64,000 nucleotides of DNA from the NCBI GenBank assembly GCA_019695305.1, contig JAIBAG010000001.1, positions 144,774 to 208,773 of the forward strand, given 5' to 3'. Each line of letters begins with the position of its first letter. Position 1 is the first letter of the stretch. Source of the stretch: a bacterium. GTDB lineage: Bacteria; UBA10199; JAIBAG01. The notes below the pieces were generated by a model. That model had not been told where the DNA came from and did no database searches. It saw only the letters and a program-made list of their open reading frames with translations. This document shows positions 52,459-61,890 of the stretch, in pieces. Both the position numbers and the translations under genes were made by a program.

Positions 52459-53658
52459 ATGAGCGGCGATACAGGTATTAAAATTGATACGGATCTTCAT
52501 TATTATGAGGAACCTCCATTTGATATTTCACAGGAAACACGGGATTTGGTGTATAAATTTGCCGATTTTGATGGCTTGACGGATGACGAAGTAAAGGCCT
52601 GTGGTTATACTGATGATACGGGTGGAGTAAATGCGCAAGGCAAAGTTATCCAGACAGTGCTCAACGGATCCGATTTGGGTTATGTAGGTGATGATGAAAT
52701 TGCTTTGTTGAACAGGGTTGGGCTTGGAAATCTGGCTTCCGAAATGGCCCGAACTCATGGTGGTTTTGCGCAAAATCGTCGCGTTTCATTTTTACTCAAT
52801 GAAATAACACGTGGAGCGTCATTTCGTAAAGATGGTGAATGGGTTGGAACCATAACGCAGTTGGGAGGATTATGGAATTCAAATTTAACAGCCTCTAACT
52901 ATGAGGCTAAAAAACAACGAGCTATTGCCCTCATTAAAGGTGGCGATGAAACTACTTTTTCCAGTTTTACCTCTCAGGTTTTAGTAGATCATAATAGCAA
53001 TGGTTATGTTGATGTAAGCACTTACTATGAAATGGATTTAAGGACTTTATTGGATATTTATGGAAACATGCCTGCCAGTCATCAAAACTCACAAAGTAAC
53101 GAGGTGTACGAGCAGCTTCTTTTAGACTGTGTTGATATTCGCAACTGGTCTAGTGCCGGCAGAACGTATTATGGTTTAAGCACCAATTTATCGGATCGAG
53201 CTGAAAGTATTATTAACGCCAGAAAAACCCCGGGTCATATATTAATAGATTGGGCTGTGACAGTATTAGACAAGTTACAGGCTGCAGATGCGAAAACCAA
53301 AAGTTTGGCATTTACCATTGTTAATAATCATGTGACTAATCCGGATGACTATATAGTGATATCTTTGCCTGTTGCAACGGCTCTAAAACAAATTGCTTTA
53401 AATACAAATTTGTCTGCTGAAGATAGAGCCCACGCTTATCAGCTTTTAACGGTAAGTATTAATAAAGGGTATCATGCCGATTTTGATGACCTGGTTCGTC
53501 AAGCGGTGGGTTGTTATAACGTAGCTGAAATTGTGGCAGGAAAAGAACCTTGTGCATCAGCTTATCAGTTTTTAAAAGCTTTACGGGCAAAAAGCGCAAA
53601 TTCAAATGACAACTGGCTTTCCGAGGCTATTGATTGGAATTTAGTAGTAAAAAATTAA
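52459..53658 (+). CDS. Orphan protein with EF-hand-like loop
   Basis: The 399-residue product is not recognised. No Sec signal is seen. DHNSNGYVDVSTYYE (~176-190) matches an EF-hand or dockerin-like calcium loop except at position 12. The rest is helix-rich with a few cysteines (KACGYTDD, LLDCVD, VGCYNV, EPCASA). CGAAAGGAATTATT supplies a ribosome site. The leader (52211-52458) has the palindrome AGTTATC-C-GATAACT at 52349-52363, which might be an operator. Confidence 0.6.
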   Translation: MSGDTGIKIDTDLHYYEEPPFDISQETRDLVYKFADFDGLTDDEVKACGYTDDTGGVNAQGKVIQTVLNGSDLGYVGDDEIALLNRVGLGNLASEMARTHGGFAQNRRVSFLLNEITRGASFRKDGEWVGTITQLGGLWNSNLTASNYEAKKQRAIALIKGGDETTFSSFTSQVLVDHNSNGYVDVSTYYEMDLRTLLDIYGNMPASHQNSQSNEVYEQLLLDCVDIRNWSSAGRTYYGLSTNLSDRAESIINARKTPGHILIDWAVTVLDKLQAADAKTKSLAFTIVNNHVTNPDDYIVISLPVATALKQIALNTNLSAEDRAHAYQLLTVSINKGYHADFDDLVRQAVGCYNVAEIVAGKEPCASAYQFLKALRAKSANSNDNWLSEAIDWNLVVKN

Positions 53659-53665
53659 CCTGATT

Positions 53666-54853
53666 CTACTGTCCCATTAAGCCCTGATACATGAGTTTAG
53701 CCACTTGATATTTGTAGTGGCCACCTACGTCATCGTTTACAAAAAGCGCAAAACGGGCTTCTCTATTTCCTAAATCTACAAAACCGGCAAAAGTACTCAC
53801 ACCGCTTAAGGTGCCTGTTTTGGCATGAAAAACGTGATCTTTAAGAGGGAAAAGATCGTGATAGGGTTTTAAATAGCTTACCAGTTTTACCATTTCACGC
53901 GGCGTAAATTGATTAAAGCGCGATAAACCCGAACCTTCTTCAGCTACAAAATCGGATAATCCTACTTCGGTTTTCAAAAAATTATTAAGCACACGCTTGG
54001 CTTTTTCCATAGTGGCTACGCCGCCCTCCACCTGTGATCCACATACCAAAAAAATTTGGTTAGCCATAAAATTGGTAGAATATTCAAGCAGGCTTTTTAA
54101 AATATCTTCAAGTGATTTAGGCGAACGGTAAGAGTAAACAGGATTCGTATTATCAGGCGCTTGTCCAAGCTTGATTGTCCCTGTAGGAGCCACACCTTCC
54201 TTGGTTAGAAAAGCAGTGAGCAATTCACCGGCGTATTTAGCGCTACGAATAGGATCTTTACCCAAATTAATGCGATCTGATTTTCCGGCTTTTAAATTTT
54301 TACCAGCGGCAATAGCAATAGGGGTGATTGGTGTTTGTGGTTCCGCCGATTCGATAACGCCCGTTTTAGATTTTTTTATGTTTACGGTATTAAAATTTAC
54401 CAGCAGGGCCCCGTTGATGGCGTCGTAGGGATTAGTGGTAGAAGAAGATCCGTGGATAACAATATTGGGCTCAAAAAAACTGGTGTCTAAAATAATATCG
54501 TGAACTTTCCCAACACGTTCTTTGAGATCTGACGCAATTTGCGCCAAATCTTCGGAAGTAAGAGATGGGTCGCCAGCCCCTTTTACAATGAGATCGTGAT
54601 TGCTATTTAGATAGAACGGGGTACTAAAATGATGATCGGGACCCAAAACTTTAAGTGCTAAAGCTGCTGTGGCCAGTTTCATGGTAGACGCTACAATAAA
54701 TTTTTCCCCGCTTCGGTGTTCGTACAAGACCTTGCCATTTTCATCGAGTACATAGGCTCCACCGTTTTTTAAGGCTGTTGTTAGTTCATCTTTCCAGCCA
54801 GCGTAAGAGGTAAGAGGAAGTAAAAATAAAATTAAAATGAGAATTTTTTTCAT
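53666..54853 (-). CDS. dacB: D-alanyl-D-alanine carboxypeptidase/endopeptidase (PBP4 type)
   Basis: The 395-residue exported enzyme trims peptidoglycan in the periplasm. Seen: a Sec signal (KKILILILFLLPLTSYA); SxxK at STMKLATAALAL (~residue 57); SxN at YSTNFMANQIF (~270); and KTG at HAKTGTLSGVSTFAGF (~345). This set and size fit peptidase family S13 (DacB/PBP4). Confidence 0.94.
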   Translation of the reverse strand: MKKILILILFLLPLTSYAGWKDELTTALKNGGAYVLDENGKVLYEHRSGEKFIVASTMKLATAALALKVLGPDHHFSTPFYLNSNHDLIVKGAGDPSLTSEDLAQIASDLKERVGKVHDIILDTSFFEPNIVIHGSSSTTNPYDAINGALLVNFNTVNIKKSKTGVIESAEPQTPITPIAIAAGKNLKAGKSDRINLGKDPIRSAKYAGELLTAFLTKEGVAPTGTIKLGQAPDNTNPVYSYRSPKSLEDILKSLLEYSTNFMANQIFLVCGSQVEGGVATMEKAKRVLNNFLKTEVGLSDFVAEEGSGLSRFNQFTPREMVKLVSYLKPYHDLFPLKDHVFHAKTGTLSGVSTFAGFVDLGNREARFALFVNDDVGGHYKYQVAKLMYQGLMGQ

Positions 54854-54862
54854 AAAAAAAAG

Positions 54863-54982
54863 AGTAACCCCCTCCCGTCCTCCCCCTTAATTTAAGTGGG
54901 AGGGGCTAAGAAAGTCCTCCTCCCTCCTCGAAGTGGCCCCTGTGGGGTAAATTAAGGGAGGGGAAAGGGGTGGGTTACTCTT
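54863..54982. repeat. Inverted-repeat element, AGAGTAACCC family, copy 2
   Basis: Ends AGAGTAACCCC and GGGGTGGGTTACTCTT match the copy at 20357-20453. Inner arms are C-rich then G-rich, with a CCTCCTCGAAGTGG insert. It lies between dacB and folA and could fold as a strong bidirectional hairpin. No gene is seen within it. Confidence 0.7.
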
Positions 54983-54989
54983 GTATGAC

Positions 54990-55484
54990 TCAACCCGCAC
55001 GTTTGCGTTCGTAAAGAAGATATGAATACCAAAAATTGTTTTCGGGGGAAAATACTTTTTCGCTTTTAGAAACAAGTGAAAATTCTTCCCAGTTTATTTC
55101 AGGGAAAAAAACATCGCCATCAATATCTTTTTCAATAAGGGTTAAATAGATTTTTTCAACATCTTCAATATATTCGGCATAAATTTGAGCGCCGCCAATA
55201 ATAAAAATTTCGTCGTTTAAATCGGTTTGTTTAAGTGCTTTTTCGGGGCTATCTACCACAATGGCGCCAGGCACCTGATAGCCTGGCTCACGCGTGATAA
55301 TAATATTGGTTCTACCAGGCAAAACACGTCCAATAGATTCATGATTTTTACGGCCCATAATAATGGGATGCCCCATGGTGAGCGCTTTAAAGTGTTTTAA
55401 ATCTTCCGACAAATGCCAAGGAATTTGGTTATTTTTACCAATGACATTATTGGCGCTCATGGCTACTATTAATGATAGTGTCAT
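54990..55484 (-). CDS. folA: Dihydrofolate reductase
   Basis: The 164-residue enzyme reduces dihydrofolate with NADPH. Seen: [20 protein letters not shown] (~6), the Met20-loop region; [14 protein letters not shown] (~27) with the catalytic-site acid in the loop; [20 protein letters not shown] (~39); [12 protein letters not shown] (~93). Overlap of 4 bases with thyA places it in the common thyA-folA operon. Confidence 0.95.
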   Translation of the reverse strand: MTLSLIVAMSANNVIGKNNQIPWHLSEDLKHFKALTMGHPIIMGRKNHESIGRVLPGRTNIIITREPGYQVPGAIVVDSPEKALKQTDLNDEIFIIGGAQIYAEYIEDVEKIYLTLIEKDIDGDVFFPEINWEEFSLVSKSEKVFSPENNFWYSYLLYERKRAG

Positions 55485-56299
55485 ACAGAAATGTCCGCCT
55501 TAATGCCAGGGTGTGGGTCGTAACCCATAAGTTCAAAATCACCGTATGAAAATTCAAAAATATTTTTAATATTGGGGTTAATTTTCATTTGAGGAAGAGG
55601 TTTGGGGTCGCGCGTTAACTGCAAGCGCGCCTGATCGAGATGATTAAGATACAGATGAACATCGCCAAACGTATGCACAAAATGCCCCGGTTTTAAACCG
55701 CAGGCTTGTGCCACCATCATGGTAAAGAGGGCGTAGCTGGCAATATTAAAGGGTACGCCTAAAAATAAATCGGCACTGCGTTGATAAAGCTGACACGATA
55801 AGCGTTGATCGGCATGCACGTAAAAATGAAAGATGGTGTGGCAGGGTGGAAGCGCCATATTGGGGATATCGGCCACGTTCCAGGCGCTAACTATATGACG
55901 TCGTCCAAAAGGATCTTTTTTAATCCCGTTAATTAAATTGGCAATTTGATCAATTCCTTTGCCATCCTGATTTTCACCTTTTCTCCAGGGATGGCCCCAG
56001 TGACGCCATTGGTAGCCATATACTGGACCCAAATCGCCGTCTGGATCTGCCCATTCATCCCAAATGGTGACATTGTTCTCTTTTAAATATTTTGTGTTGG
56101 TGTCACCTTGAATAAACCACAAAAGTTCGTGAATAATGGATTTAAGATGGACCTTTTTGGTAGTAACAAGCGGGAAGCCCTGAGCTAAATTGTAGCGGCA
56201 TTGGGCTCCAAAAAGGCCTATGGTACCGGTACCGGTACGATCTTCGCGTTTTTCGCCTTCTTCTAAAACTTTTTTAACTAAATCGAGATATTGTTTCAT
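55481..56299 (-). CDS. thyA: Thymidylate synthase (ThyA)
   Basis: The 272-residue enzyme converts dUMP to dTMP. The ATG at 56299 ([10 protein letters not shown]) is chosen over a TTG at 56317 because ThyA proteins start there. Seen: [15 protein letters not shown] (~17), the catalytic Cys in [11 protein letters not shown] (~150), [19 protein letters not shown] (~172), and the substrate-binding HLYLNHLDQ segment. Divergent from the NAD(P)-binding gene at 56337 with a 37-base gap. Confidence 0.96.
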   Translation of the reverse strand: MKQYLDLVKKVLEEGEKREDRTGTGTIGLFGAQCRYNLAQGFPLVTTKKVHLKSIIHELLWFIQGDTNTKYLKENNVTIWDEWADPDGDLGPVYGYQWRHWGHPWRKGENQDGKGIDQIANLINGIKKDPFGRRHIVSAWNVADIPNMALPPCHTIFHFYVHADQRLSCQLYQRSADLFLGVPFNIASYALFTMMVAQACGLKPGHFVHTFGDVHLYLNHLDQARLQLTRDPKPLPQMKINPNIKNIFEFSYGDFELMGYDPHPGIKADISV

Positions 56300-56336
56300 G
56301 GTTGATCCGTGTAGCAACCTACGTTACAAAAGATTG

Positions 56337-57023
56337 ATGGATAAAAACAACCAAAAAATATTTGTTTTTGGAGCTACGGGCTATGTAGGTCAGGCCTTAG
56401 TTGATTTGGGTCAAACTCAACAGATTAAAACCTTGGCGCATTTAAGACCCGATAGCCGGCAAACCGATAAATGGAAACAAAAATGGGCTTCAGTTATAGT
56501 AGATAGAACCTCCTGGAATGTTCAAGAACTAACAAAAACCTTTGAAAAGGAAAAACCCACTCATGTGTTTTGTACCGTTGGTACCACGCGCGAACGCGCT
56601 CGCCAAGGGGATGGTGATTATTTTAAGGTAGATTATGGTTATACTCAAATGCTGGTGAATGCATTAAACGCGGCGGGAGTAAAAGCCAAATTCATTTATC
56701 TGTCGTCATTAGGGGCCAGTCTTAAAAGTTTAAATCCTTATTTAAAAGCACGGGGCTTGGCTGAACAAGCGGTTAGCCAGTCGGGTCTGCCTTTTATCAT
56801 TGCCCGTCCGGGTCTTATTACAGGCCCCAATCGTGACGAGAAGCGCCTTGCCGAGCAAATAGCAGGTAAAGTGATGGATGGTATTTTAATGGCAGTGCAA
56901 AAATTAGGTTTTGAAAAAACAGCTAAGCGCTACCGGTCTACCAATAATACAAAACTTGCAGCATCTCTTATGCACTTGGGGTTGGGAAGTAAAACGGGAC
57001 TTTTTATGGCGGAAGATCTTTAA
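56337..57023 (+). CDS. NAD(P)-binding epimerase/NmrA-like protein
   Basis: The 228-residue product is read from the ATG at 56337; an in-frame extension to 56220 would run through thyA's start on the other strand and is not protein-like. A Rossmann motif FVFGATGYVGQALVDLG (~9), VFCTVGTT (~75), YLSSLGASL (~122) and an ARPGLITGPNRDE segment fit atypical short-chain/NmrA-like reductases or epimerases. The substrate is unassigned. Confidence 0.82.
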   Translation: MDKNNQKIFVFGATGYVGQALVDLGQTQQIKTLAHLRPDSRQTDKWKQKWASVIVDRTSWNVQELTKTFEKEKPTHVFCTVGTTRERARQGDGDYFKVDYGYTQMLVNALNAAGVKAKFIYLSSLGASLKSLNPYLKARGLAEQAVSQSGLPFIIARPGLITGPNRDEKRLAEQIAGKVMDGILMAVQKLGFEKTAKRYRSTNNTKLAASLMHLGLGSKTGLFMAEDL

Positions 57024-58030
57024 CGCCTTTTTAAGAAGGTATCATCTACTCCTGTTAACTTAACACACATATCCCATAATTTTTTTCGATCGTGTTCGTT
57101 TTCCTTGGTAGATGGCAAATAATGAGTTTTGCGGATTTTACGGTCAAACCAAAATTTGCCGGTTTCTTCCATTATGTGTGGGCAGGTGGCTAGCCAAATA
57201 GCGGTGTCGGCGCCTTCCTGGGCTGTTCTTAAATCATAGCGGAGGATTTTCCAAAATAAAGGCAGGCCTGTGCGAACAAGTGGTGTATCGGCCCAGCCGG
57301 GGTGCATGCAATTAGCTGTTACACCCGTGCCAGCCATACGTTCGGCCAAAAGCTCGGTTAAAATTAAAAGAGCTCTTTTGCTTAAGGCATACGCTTTTAA
57401 TCCGTCAAATTTTTTATTTTTTAAATGCAAAGCATCCATGACAAGCTTTTGAGCATACAGTCCACCCGATGATACATTAATTACGCGCGAGGCTGTAGTA
57501 GCCATCAATTTGGGCAGTAAAAGTTCCGTCAGCAAAAAAGGACCTAACACGTTTGTGGCAAAGGTAAGCTCTATATTGTCGGACGTGTAAGTAAGAGTGT
57601 TGGCAAAAGTACCGGCATTATTAATAAGAACATCCACGTGATTTTCCGAAAATTTGGCCACAAAATTTTTAATAGAGGAGATGGACGACATATCAACCAT
57701 TTCCAAAAAAACCTTTTTGGAAGAGGACATTTGCCTAATGCCCTTTAAGGCCCGCTCTCCCTTGTCACGCGAGCGACACAGCATGTAAACAGTAGCTCCT
57801 TTTTTGGCCAGTGCTAAAGCGGTTTCGTAACCCAAGCCCGAATTGGCACCCGTAATTAAACAAACTTTTCCCGTCATATCCACGTTTATATCGGTTTTAT
57901 CAAACGTTAGGCTGTGAATATGAAAGCCGGCACGGTCGAATGAAAGAAAAATGGTGGGGTCCACTACAGTAGAAACTAAACGTCCCAAGCCTGTTTTAAG
58001 AAGTGTGCTCACGGATGAGCCGTAAAACAT
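57020..58030 (-). CDS. Short-chain dehydrogenase/reductase (retinol dehydrogenase-like)
   Basis: The 336-residue product has an N-terminal extension, then the SDR pattern: CLITGANSGLGYETALALAK (~52-71), VDVLINNAGTF (~130), VINVSSGGLYA (~178), and the catalytic Tyr-x3-Lys in KAYALSKRALLIL (~206). It lacks an obvious lipid-anchoring motif. Reduction of aldehydes or ketones with NADPH is inferred. The 3' end overlaps the convergent epimerase gene by 4 bases. Confidence 0.85.
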   Translation of the reverse strand: MFYGSSVSTLLKTGLGRLVSTVVDPTIFLSFDRAGFHIHSLTFDKTDINVDMTGKVCLITGANSGLGYETALALAKKGATVYMLCRSRDKGERALKGIRQMSSSKKVFLEMVDMSSISSIKNFVAKFSENHVDVLINNAGTFANTLTYTSDNIELTFATNVLGPFLLTELLLPKLMATTASRVINVSSGGLYAQKLVMDALHLKNKKFDGLKAYALSKRALLILTELLAERMAGTGVTANCMHPGWADTPLVRTGLPLFWKILRYDLRTAQEGADTAIWLATCPHIMEETGKFWFDRKIRKTHYLPSTKENEHDRKKLWDMCVKLTGVDDTFLKRR

Positions 58031-58077
58031 AGGAAAGAAAATTTGACAAGAGGGTTTTGGTTAGCCAGTAAGGAAGT

Positions 58078-60324
58078 ATGAAACGATTGAAGCGTATAGT
58101 GATGATTTTAAGCATAGGGTTATTAGCCATACTTTTGGTACATACGCTTACGCTTTATCATACAATTACCAAAAAATTTGAACATCATCGCTGGAACTTG
58201 CCCAGCCGTGTTTTTTCGGATTCGTATTCGCTTTACAACGGCCGCTATGTGAAAAGCACCGATATTGATGAAAAATTGGACTTTTTAGAGTACAACGAGG
58301 TGTCCCAAACGCCCAAATCCCCGGGTGAATTTTATAAACAAGGTAATAACTACGAAGTTTACCTTCATAATTTTAATTATCCTCACCAAAAATTTGAAGG
58401 ATATCCCATTTCATTTGCAATTACAGACGGTAACTTGTCGGGTCTTAAAAGAATAGATACGGAAGAAGAGTTAACGCTGGCACGTTTAGAGCCAGAAGTA
58501 ATTGCGTCAATTTTTGATGAAAATTTGGAAGATAGAACCTTTGTACCTTTTGCCAACATTCCGCAGGCTTTAAAAGATGCCATTGTATCGGTTGAAGATG
58601 AACGTTTTTACAAGCATTACGGTATTGATTTTAGAGGCATTACGCGGGCCATGTTTAAAAATATTATTCATTTTAAACTAAAGGAAGGCGGCTCTACTCT
58701 TACTCAGCAGTTAGTTAAAAATTTCTTTTTAACGCCCAAGCGTACTTTAAGCCGCAAGTTTAACGAGATGATCATGGCTTTTTTACTAGAAGCCCGATAC
58801 TCCAAAGACGAAATTTTTGAAGCGTATTTAAACGAAATTTATTTGGGTCAGCGTGGGCCAGCCAGTGTGGCGGGAGTAGAAGAAGCTGCTAATTTGTATT
58901 TTTCCAAAAATGTATCGCAGCTGAATATAGCCGAATCGGCATTATTGGCCGGTATTATCCGTTCGCCAGGTTATTATTCTCCGTTTGATCATCCCGATAG
59001 AGCGTTAAGGCGACGTAATCTTATTTTGGGAAAAATGCTTGAAAATAGTTTTATTAGTAAAGATGAGCACGATGCTGCTGTAAAGGAAAGCTTACCTCTT
59101 ACTAAACGGAACAAGCGCGTTAATTTTGCCCCGCATTTTGTAGATTTAGTTTTGTATCAACTCAAAGAAAATTTTCCACGTGTGCAGTTAGAAGCTGAAG
59201 GTCTTTATATTTTCACAACACTCGATATGAATGAACAAAGAAAGGCTTATCGCTTGGTGGAAAAGTCACTGGCTTCTCTCGAAAAAAATTCAACCGTTCT
59301 TAAAAAAAATAAGGATGCCGGAGTGATGTTGCAAGGTGCTCTTATTATGCTTCAAAATGCCACCGGTTATATTAGGGCTTATGTGGGAGGGCGAGATTAT
59401 ATAAAAAATCAGTTTGATCATCTTTTGCTTTCTAAGCGTCAGCCAGGCTCTCTTATGAAGCCATTTGTATACATGATGGCGCTTGATCCCGAACAAACAA
59501 ACCCGCCTAAAACACTGGCCACTCTCATAGACGACTCACCGCTAGAGGTTGATAACGATGGTGAGCCATGGAAACCACAAAATTATGATAAAACATTTCA
59601 TGGGATGATTCCTTTAAGAGAAGCGCTTGAAAAAAGTTTTAACGTGGCAGCAGTAAGGCTTTCGTTAGAAGTAGGGCTTGATAAAATTGTAAAAGAGCTC
59701 GAAAAATTTCACTTTGTATCCGAATTTAAACCTTATCCATCTTTAGTGTTAGGGTCATTTGAAGTATCTCCTATGGAAATGATTCGTGCATACACGGTTT
59801 TTCCAAACCAGGGTGTTTTATCGGAACCGCAAGCTATTCGTCAGGTGGTGACACCGGATGGTGAGGTTTTGGAACGCAAAGACCTAAATATGGAAAAAGT
59901 AATTTCGCCCGATACGGCGTTTTTAGTGAATCAGCTTTTAACCGGAGTTTTTGATCGTGGTACTGCAAAGGGCGCGCGCAATTTGGGTTTTACGGCACTA
60001 GCAGCTGGAAAAACAGGAACCACAAGCGGTTATCGCGATGCCTGGTTTGTGGGTTATACTCCCGATGTGATAGCTCTTACATGGGTGGGTTATGATGATG
60101 GGCGTGCTACGGGTTTAACAGGAGGCTCGGGGGCTTTGCCATTATGGTCTAATTTTATGAAGGAAGTGGTGGCCGATAATGGAAGCTTGCCCTTTAGACC
60201 CACACCCCATATTATCCTGGTTCCGATCGATCCTAAAACAGGTTTGATCCATCGTAAAAAATGTGGAGAAGCTTTAGATGAATATTTTATTAAAGGAACA
60301 GAGCCTACAGAAGATTGTAAATAA
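58078..60324 (+). CDS. Bifunctional penicillin-binding protein 1B-like synthase
   Basis: The 748-residue protein builds peptidoglycan. An N-terminal membrane helix (MILSIGLLAILLVHTLTL) precedes a UB2H-like domain (~40-140). The GT51 domain has VSVEDERFYKHYGIDFRGI (~170) and EGGSTLTQQLVKNFFL (~202). The transpeptidase domain has SLMKPFVYMMA (~454), SFN (~519) and GKTGTTSGYRDAWFVGYTP (~643). UB2H points to the PBP1B class. No C-terminal tail beyond the penicillin-binding fold. Confidence 0.94.
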   Translation: MKRLKRIVMILSIGLLAILLVHTLTLYHTITKKFEHHRWNLPSRVFSDSYSLYNGRYVKSTDIDEKLDFLEYNEVSQTPKSPGEFYKQGNNYEVYLHNFNYPHQKFEGYPISFAITDGNLSGLKRIDTEEELTLARLEPEVIASIFDENLEDRTFVPFANIPQALKDAIVSVEDERFYKHYGIDFRGITRAMFKNIIHFKLKEGGSTLTQQLVKNFFLTPKRTLSRKFNEMIMAFLLEARYSKDEIFEAYLNEIYLGQRGPASVAGVEEAANLYFSKNVSQLNIAESALLAGIIRSPGYYSPFDHPDRALRRRNLILGKMLENSFISKDEHDAAVKESLPLTKRNKRVNFAPHFVDLVLYQLKENFPRVQLEAEGLYIFTTLDMNEQRKAYRLVEKSLASLEKNSTVLKKNKDAGVMLQGALIMLQNATGYIRAYVGGRDYIKNQFDHLLLSKRQPGSLMKPFVYMMALDPEQTNPPKTLATLIDDSPLEVDNDGEPWKPQNYDKTFHGMIPLREALEKSFNVAAVRLSLEVGLDKIVKELEKFHFVSEFKPYPSLVLGSFEVSPMEMIRAYTVFPNQGVLSEPQAIRQVVTPDGEVLERKDLNMEKVISPDTAFLVNQLLTGVFDRGTAKGARNLGFTALAAGKTGTTSGYRDAWFVGYTPDVIALTWVGYDDGRATGLTGGSGALPLWSNFMKEVVADNGSLPFRPTPHIILVPIDPKTGLIHRKKCGEALDEYFIKGTEPTEDCK

Positions 60325-60724
60325 TTTTGTTATACTGGTGATAGTGTGTTTTTGTTTCATCATGGGTTGTGGCAAAACAAAAGATGCGCCACGTACCAAT
60401 GAGCGCTCTCCTATAACCGAAACCAATCCTGAAATTTACACCAAGCCCCCTAATGAAGCGGCAGCCACTTTAATGAATCAGGCTATTCCGCTTATTGATG
60501 ATGAACGTCTTGATGATGCCGAGTGGATGTTGGAAGAAGCAATTAAAATTGATCCGCATAACGCCGAAATTTTTTACTGGTTAGCCTATCTTAAGTACAA
60601 AGCGGGAGACAATGCACGGGCGGCCAACTTGTTAGATAAAGCAGATGCCTTGGCAGCCGATGAAGAGATGAGACTTAAAATTAATTCTCTTCGGGAGCTT
60701 TTGGAGGCATCTCAGGGGAATTAG
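60278..60724 (+). CDS. TPR-repeat lipoprotein
   Basis: The 148-residue product has a hydrophobic N-terminus (FVILVIVCFCFIMGC) with a lipobox Cys at residue 31, then at least two TPR-like helix pairs (LDDAEWMLEEAIKIDPHNAE and FYWLAYLKYKAGDNARAANL). Its start lies 47 bases inside the PBP gene's end, so they are coupled; a role near PBP1B is inferred from that overlap. An alternative start may lie at a downstream codon. Confidence 0.72.
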   Translation: MNILLKEQSLQKIVNNFVILVIVCFCFIMGCGKTKDAPRTNERSPITETNPEIYTKPPNEAAATLMNQAIPLIDDERLDDAEWMLEEAIKIDPHNAEIFYWLAYLKYKAGDNARAANLLDKADALAADEEMRLKINSLRELLEASQGN

Positions 60725-60872
60725 TATCGGCAATATTTTTCTTAAATCCGTAGGGGCAATGAAGGCAGCCGTTTTGGCAGCAATAACCCCGGCGCTTCAA
60801 GTAGCTGGGGGTTAGAACCATGAGCCCCTCGCTGTTATAATAATAATCGATGTCTTTATTAAGTTGGGTCAC
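60681..60872 (-). CDS. DUF5522-type small Cys protein
   Basis: The 63-residue product has YCCQNGCLHCPYGF, the CC-x2-GC-x2-CPYG pattern seen in DUF5522 proteins (possible metal-binding), flanked by YYYNSEGLMVLTPSYLKRRG. It overlaps the TPR gene by 44 bases on the opposite strand. The cysteine-pattern match makes it real despite its size. Confidence 0.72.
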   Translation of the reverse strand: MTQLNKDIDYYYNSEGLMVLTPSYLKRRGYCCQNGCLHCPYGFKKNIADTNSPEMPPKAPEEN

Positions 60873-60889
60873 AGCCCTTTTTTAAGCAT

Positions 60890-61207
60890 ATGTCGCGACA
60901 AGAAACAATCACAACTCTGCTCATCCAAAATTTTAACCCCGTTTTTTTAGAAGTATTAAACGAAAGCCATAAACATAGCGGCCCTAAAAGTGAAACCCAT
61001 TATAAAGTTGTAGTAGTGTCATCTGCTTTTGAAAAAGAAAGTCTTATTAATCGCCATCGTCTGATTAACGGCGCATTAAAAAGAGTTTTTGATGAGGGCA
61101 TGCATGCTTTGTCTATTATCGCGTATTCGCCCGCTGAATGGAAAGCAAAAGGTGGTGTTGTACCGGCATCGCCGCCGTGTATGGGTGGATCTAAAAACGA
61201 AAATTAA
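60890..61207 (+). CDS. bolA: BolA-family protein
   Basis: The 105-residue product fits BolA, which pairs with monothiol glutaredoxins to handle Fe-S clusters. Seen: LIQNFNPVFLEVLNESHKHS (~11), containing the BolA-type helix and loop; THYKVVVVSSAFEKESLINR (~36), with the conserved His in HYKV and SAFE; HRLINGALKRVFDEGMHALS (~56). The C-terminal SPPCMGGSKNEN keeps a Cys that could ligate a cluster. Confidence 0.92.
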   Translation: MSRQETITTLLIQNFNPVFLEVLNESHKHSGPKSETHYKVVVVSSAFEKESLINRHRLINGALKRVFDEGMHALSIIAYSPAEWKAKGGVVPASPPCMGGSKNEN

Positions 61208-61311
61208 AATATAGTTTAAAAATTTTTCTCATTTTTCTTTTCAAAAAGCTGCAAAAGCGTTAGATCTAAAAAAAGGCCGCATTTGCTACGGCATTGACAA
61301 AGGAGATTAAA

Positions 61312-61794
61312 ATGAAAAAAATTATTTCAGCTTTATTGTTTGTGGTGCTGGTAGGTACATCAACGTTAGGTTTTTGTGACGATTATAAAAAATTAGGCGT
61401 GGGGTTAAATATAGGTGAGCCTATGGGTGCTTCGGTTCGCATCAACTTTTTCAAATTTTTATCACTCGATACTATTGCCGGTTATGGTTTTGCTGAAGAA
61501 AGTTTTATTGTTGAGCCCTCAGCTGTGTTTCATTTTAGAGATATTCTCGATTTTAAAACTAATAACGGTACTGTAACCCCGTATATAGGAGCGGGAGCCA
61601 AATTTGGTGTTGATTTAGGTGGGGCTAATGATGGCGATGGTATTTTTGCGCTCCGCTTTCCTGTAGGTGCCAGTTGGACTATTGATGATGGAGATATCGA
61701 TATTTACGCCGAAGCGGCGCCAGGCATTGAGTTTTCGCCGGATGACGAGTTTGATATAACGGGCGGCTTGGGCATCCGCTACTACTTTTTCTAG
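61312..61794 (+). CDS. Small outer-membrane beta-barrel protein
   Basis: The 160-residue product (ATG at 61312, AAAGGAGA upstream; the ATG at 61294 is rejected) has a Sec signal (KKIISALLFVVLVGTSTLGFC). The mature part alternates hydrophobic and polar residues in short strands and ends YYFF, the C-terminal aromatic pattern for outer-membrane barrels. A porin or OmpX-like eight-stranded barrel is inferred. Confidence 0.78.
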   Translation: MKKIISALLFVVLVGTSTLGFCDDYKKLGVGLNIGEPMGASVRINFFKFLSLDTIAGYGFAEESFIVEPSAVFHFRDILDFKTNNGTVTPYIGAGAKFGVDLGGANDGDGIFALRFPVGASWTIDDGDIDIYAEAAPGIEFSPDDEFDITGGLGIRYYFF

Positions 61795-61890
61795 GTCTTA
61801 TTGCTTAAAAAAAATTAATAAACGCTTAATGACAAGGTTTTAAGCTTTTGTTACACTTTTAGCCCTTATCATTAATAAAGGAGCTCTTTT

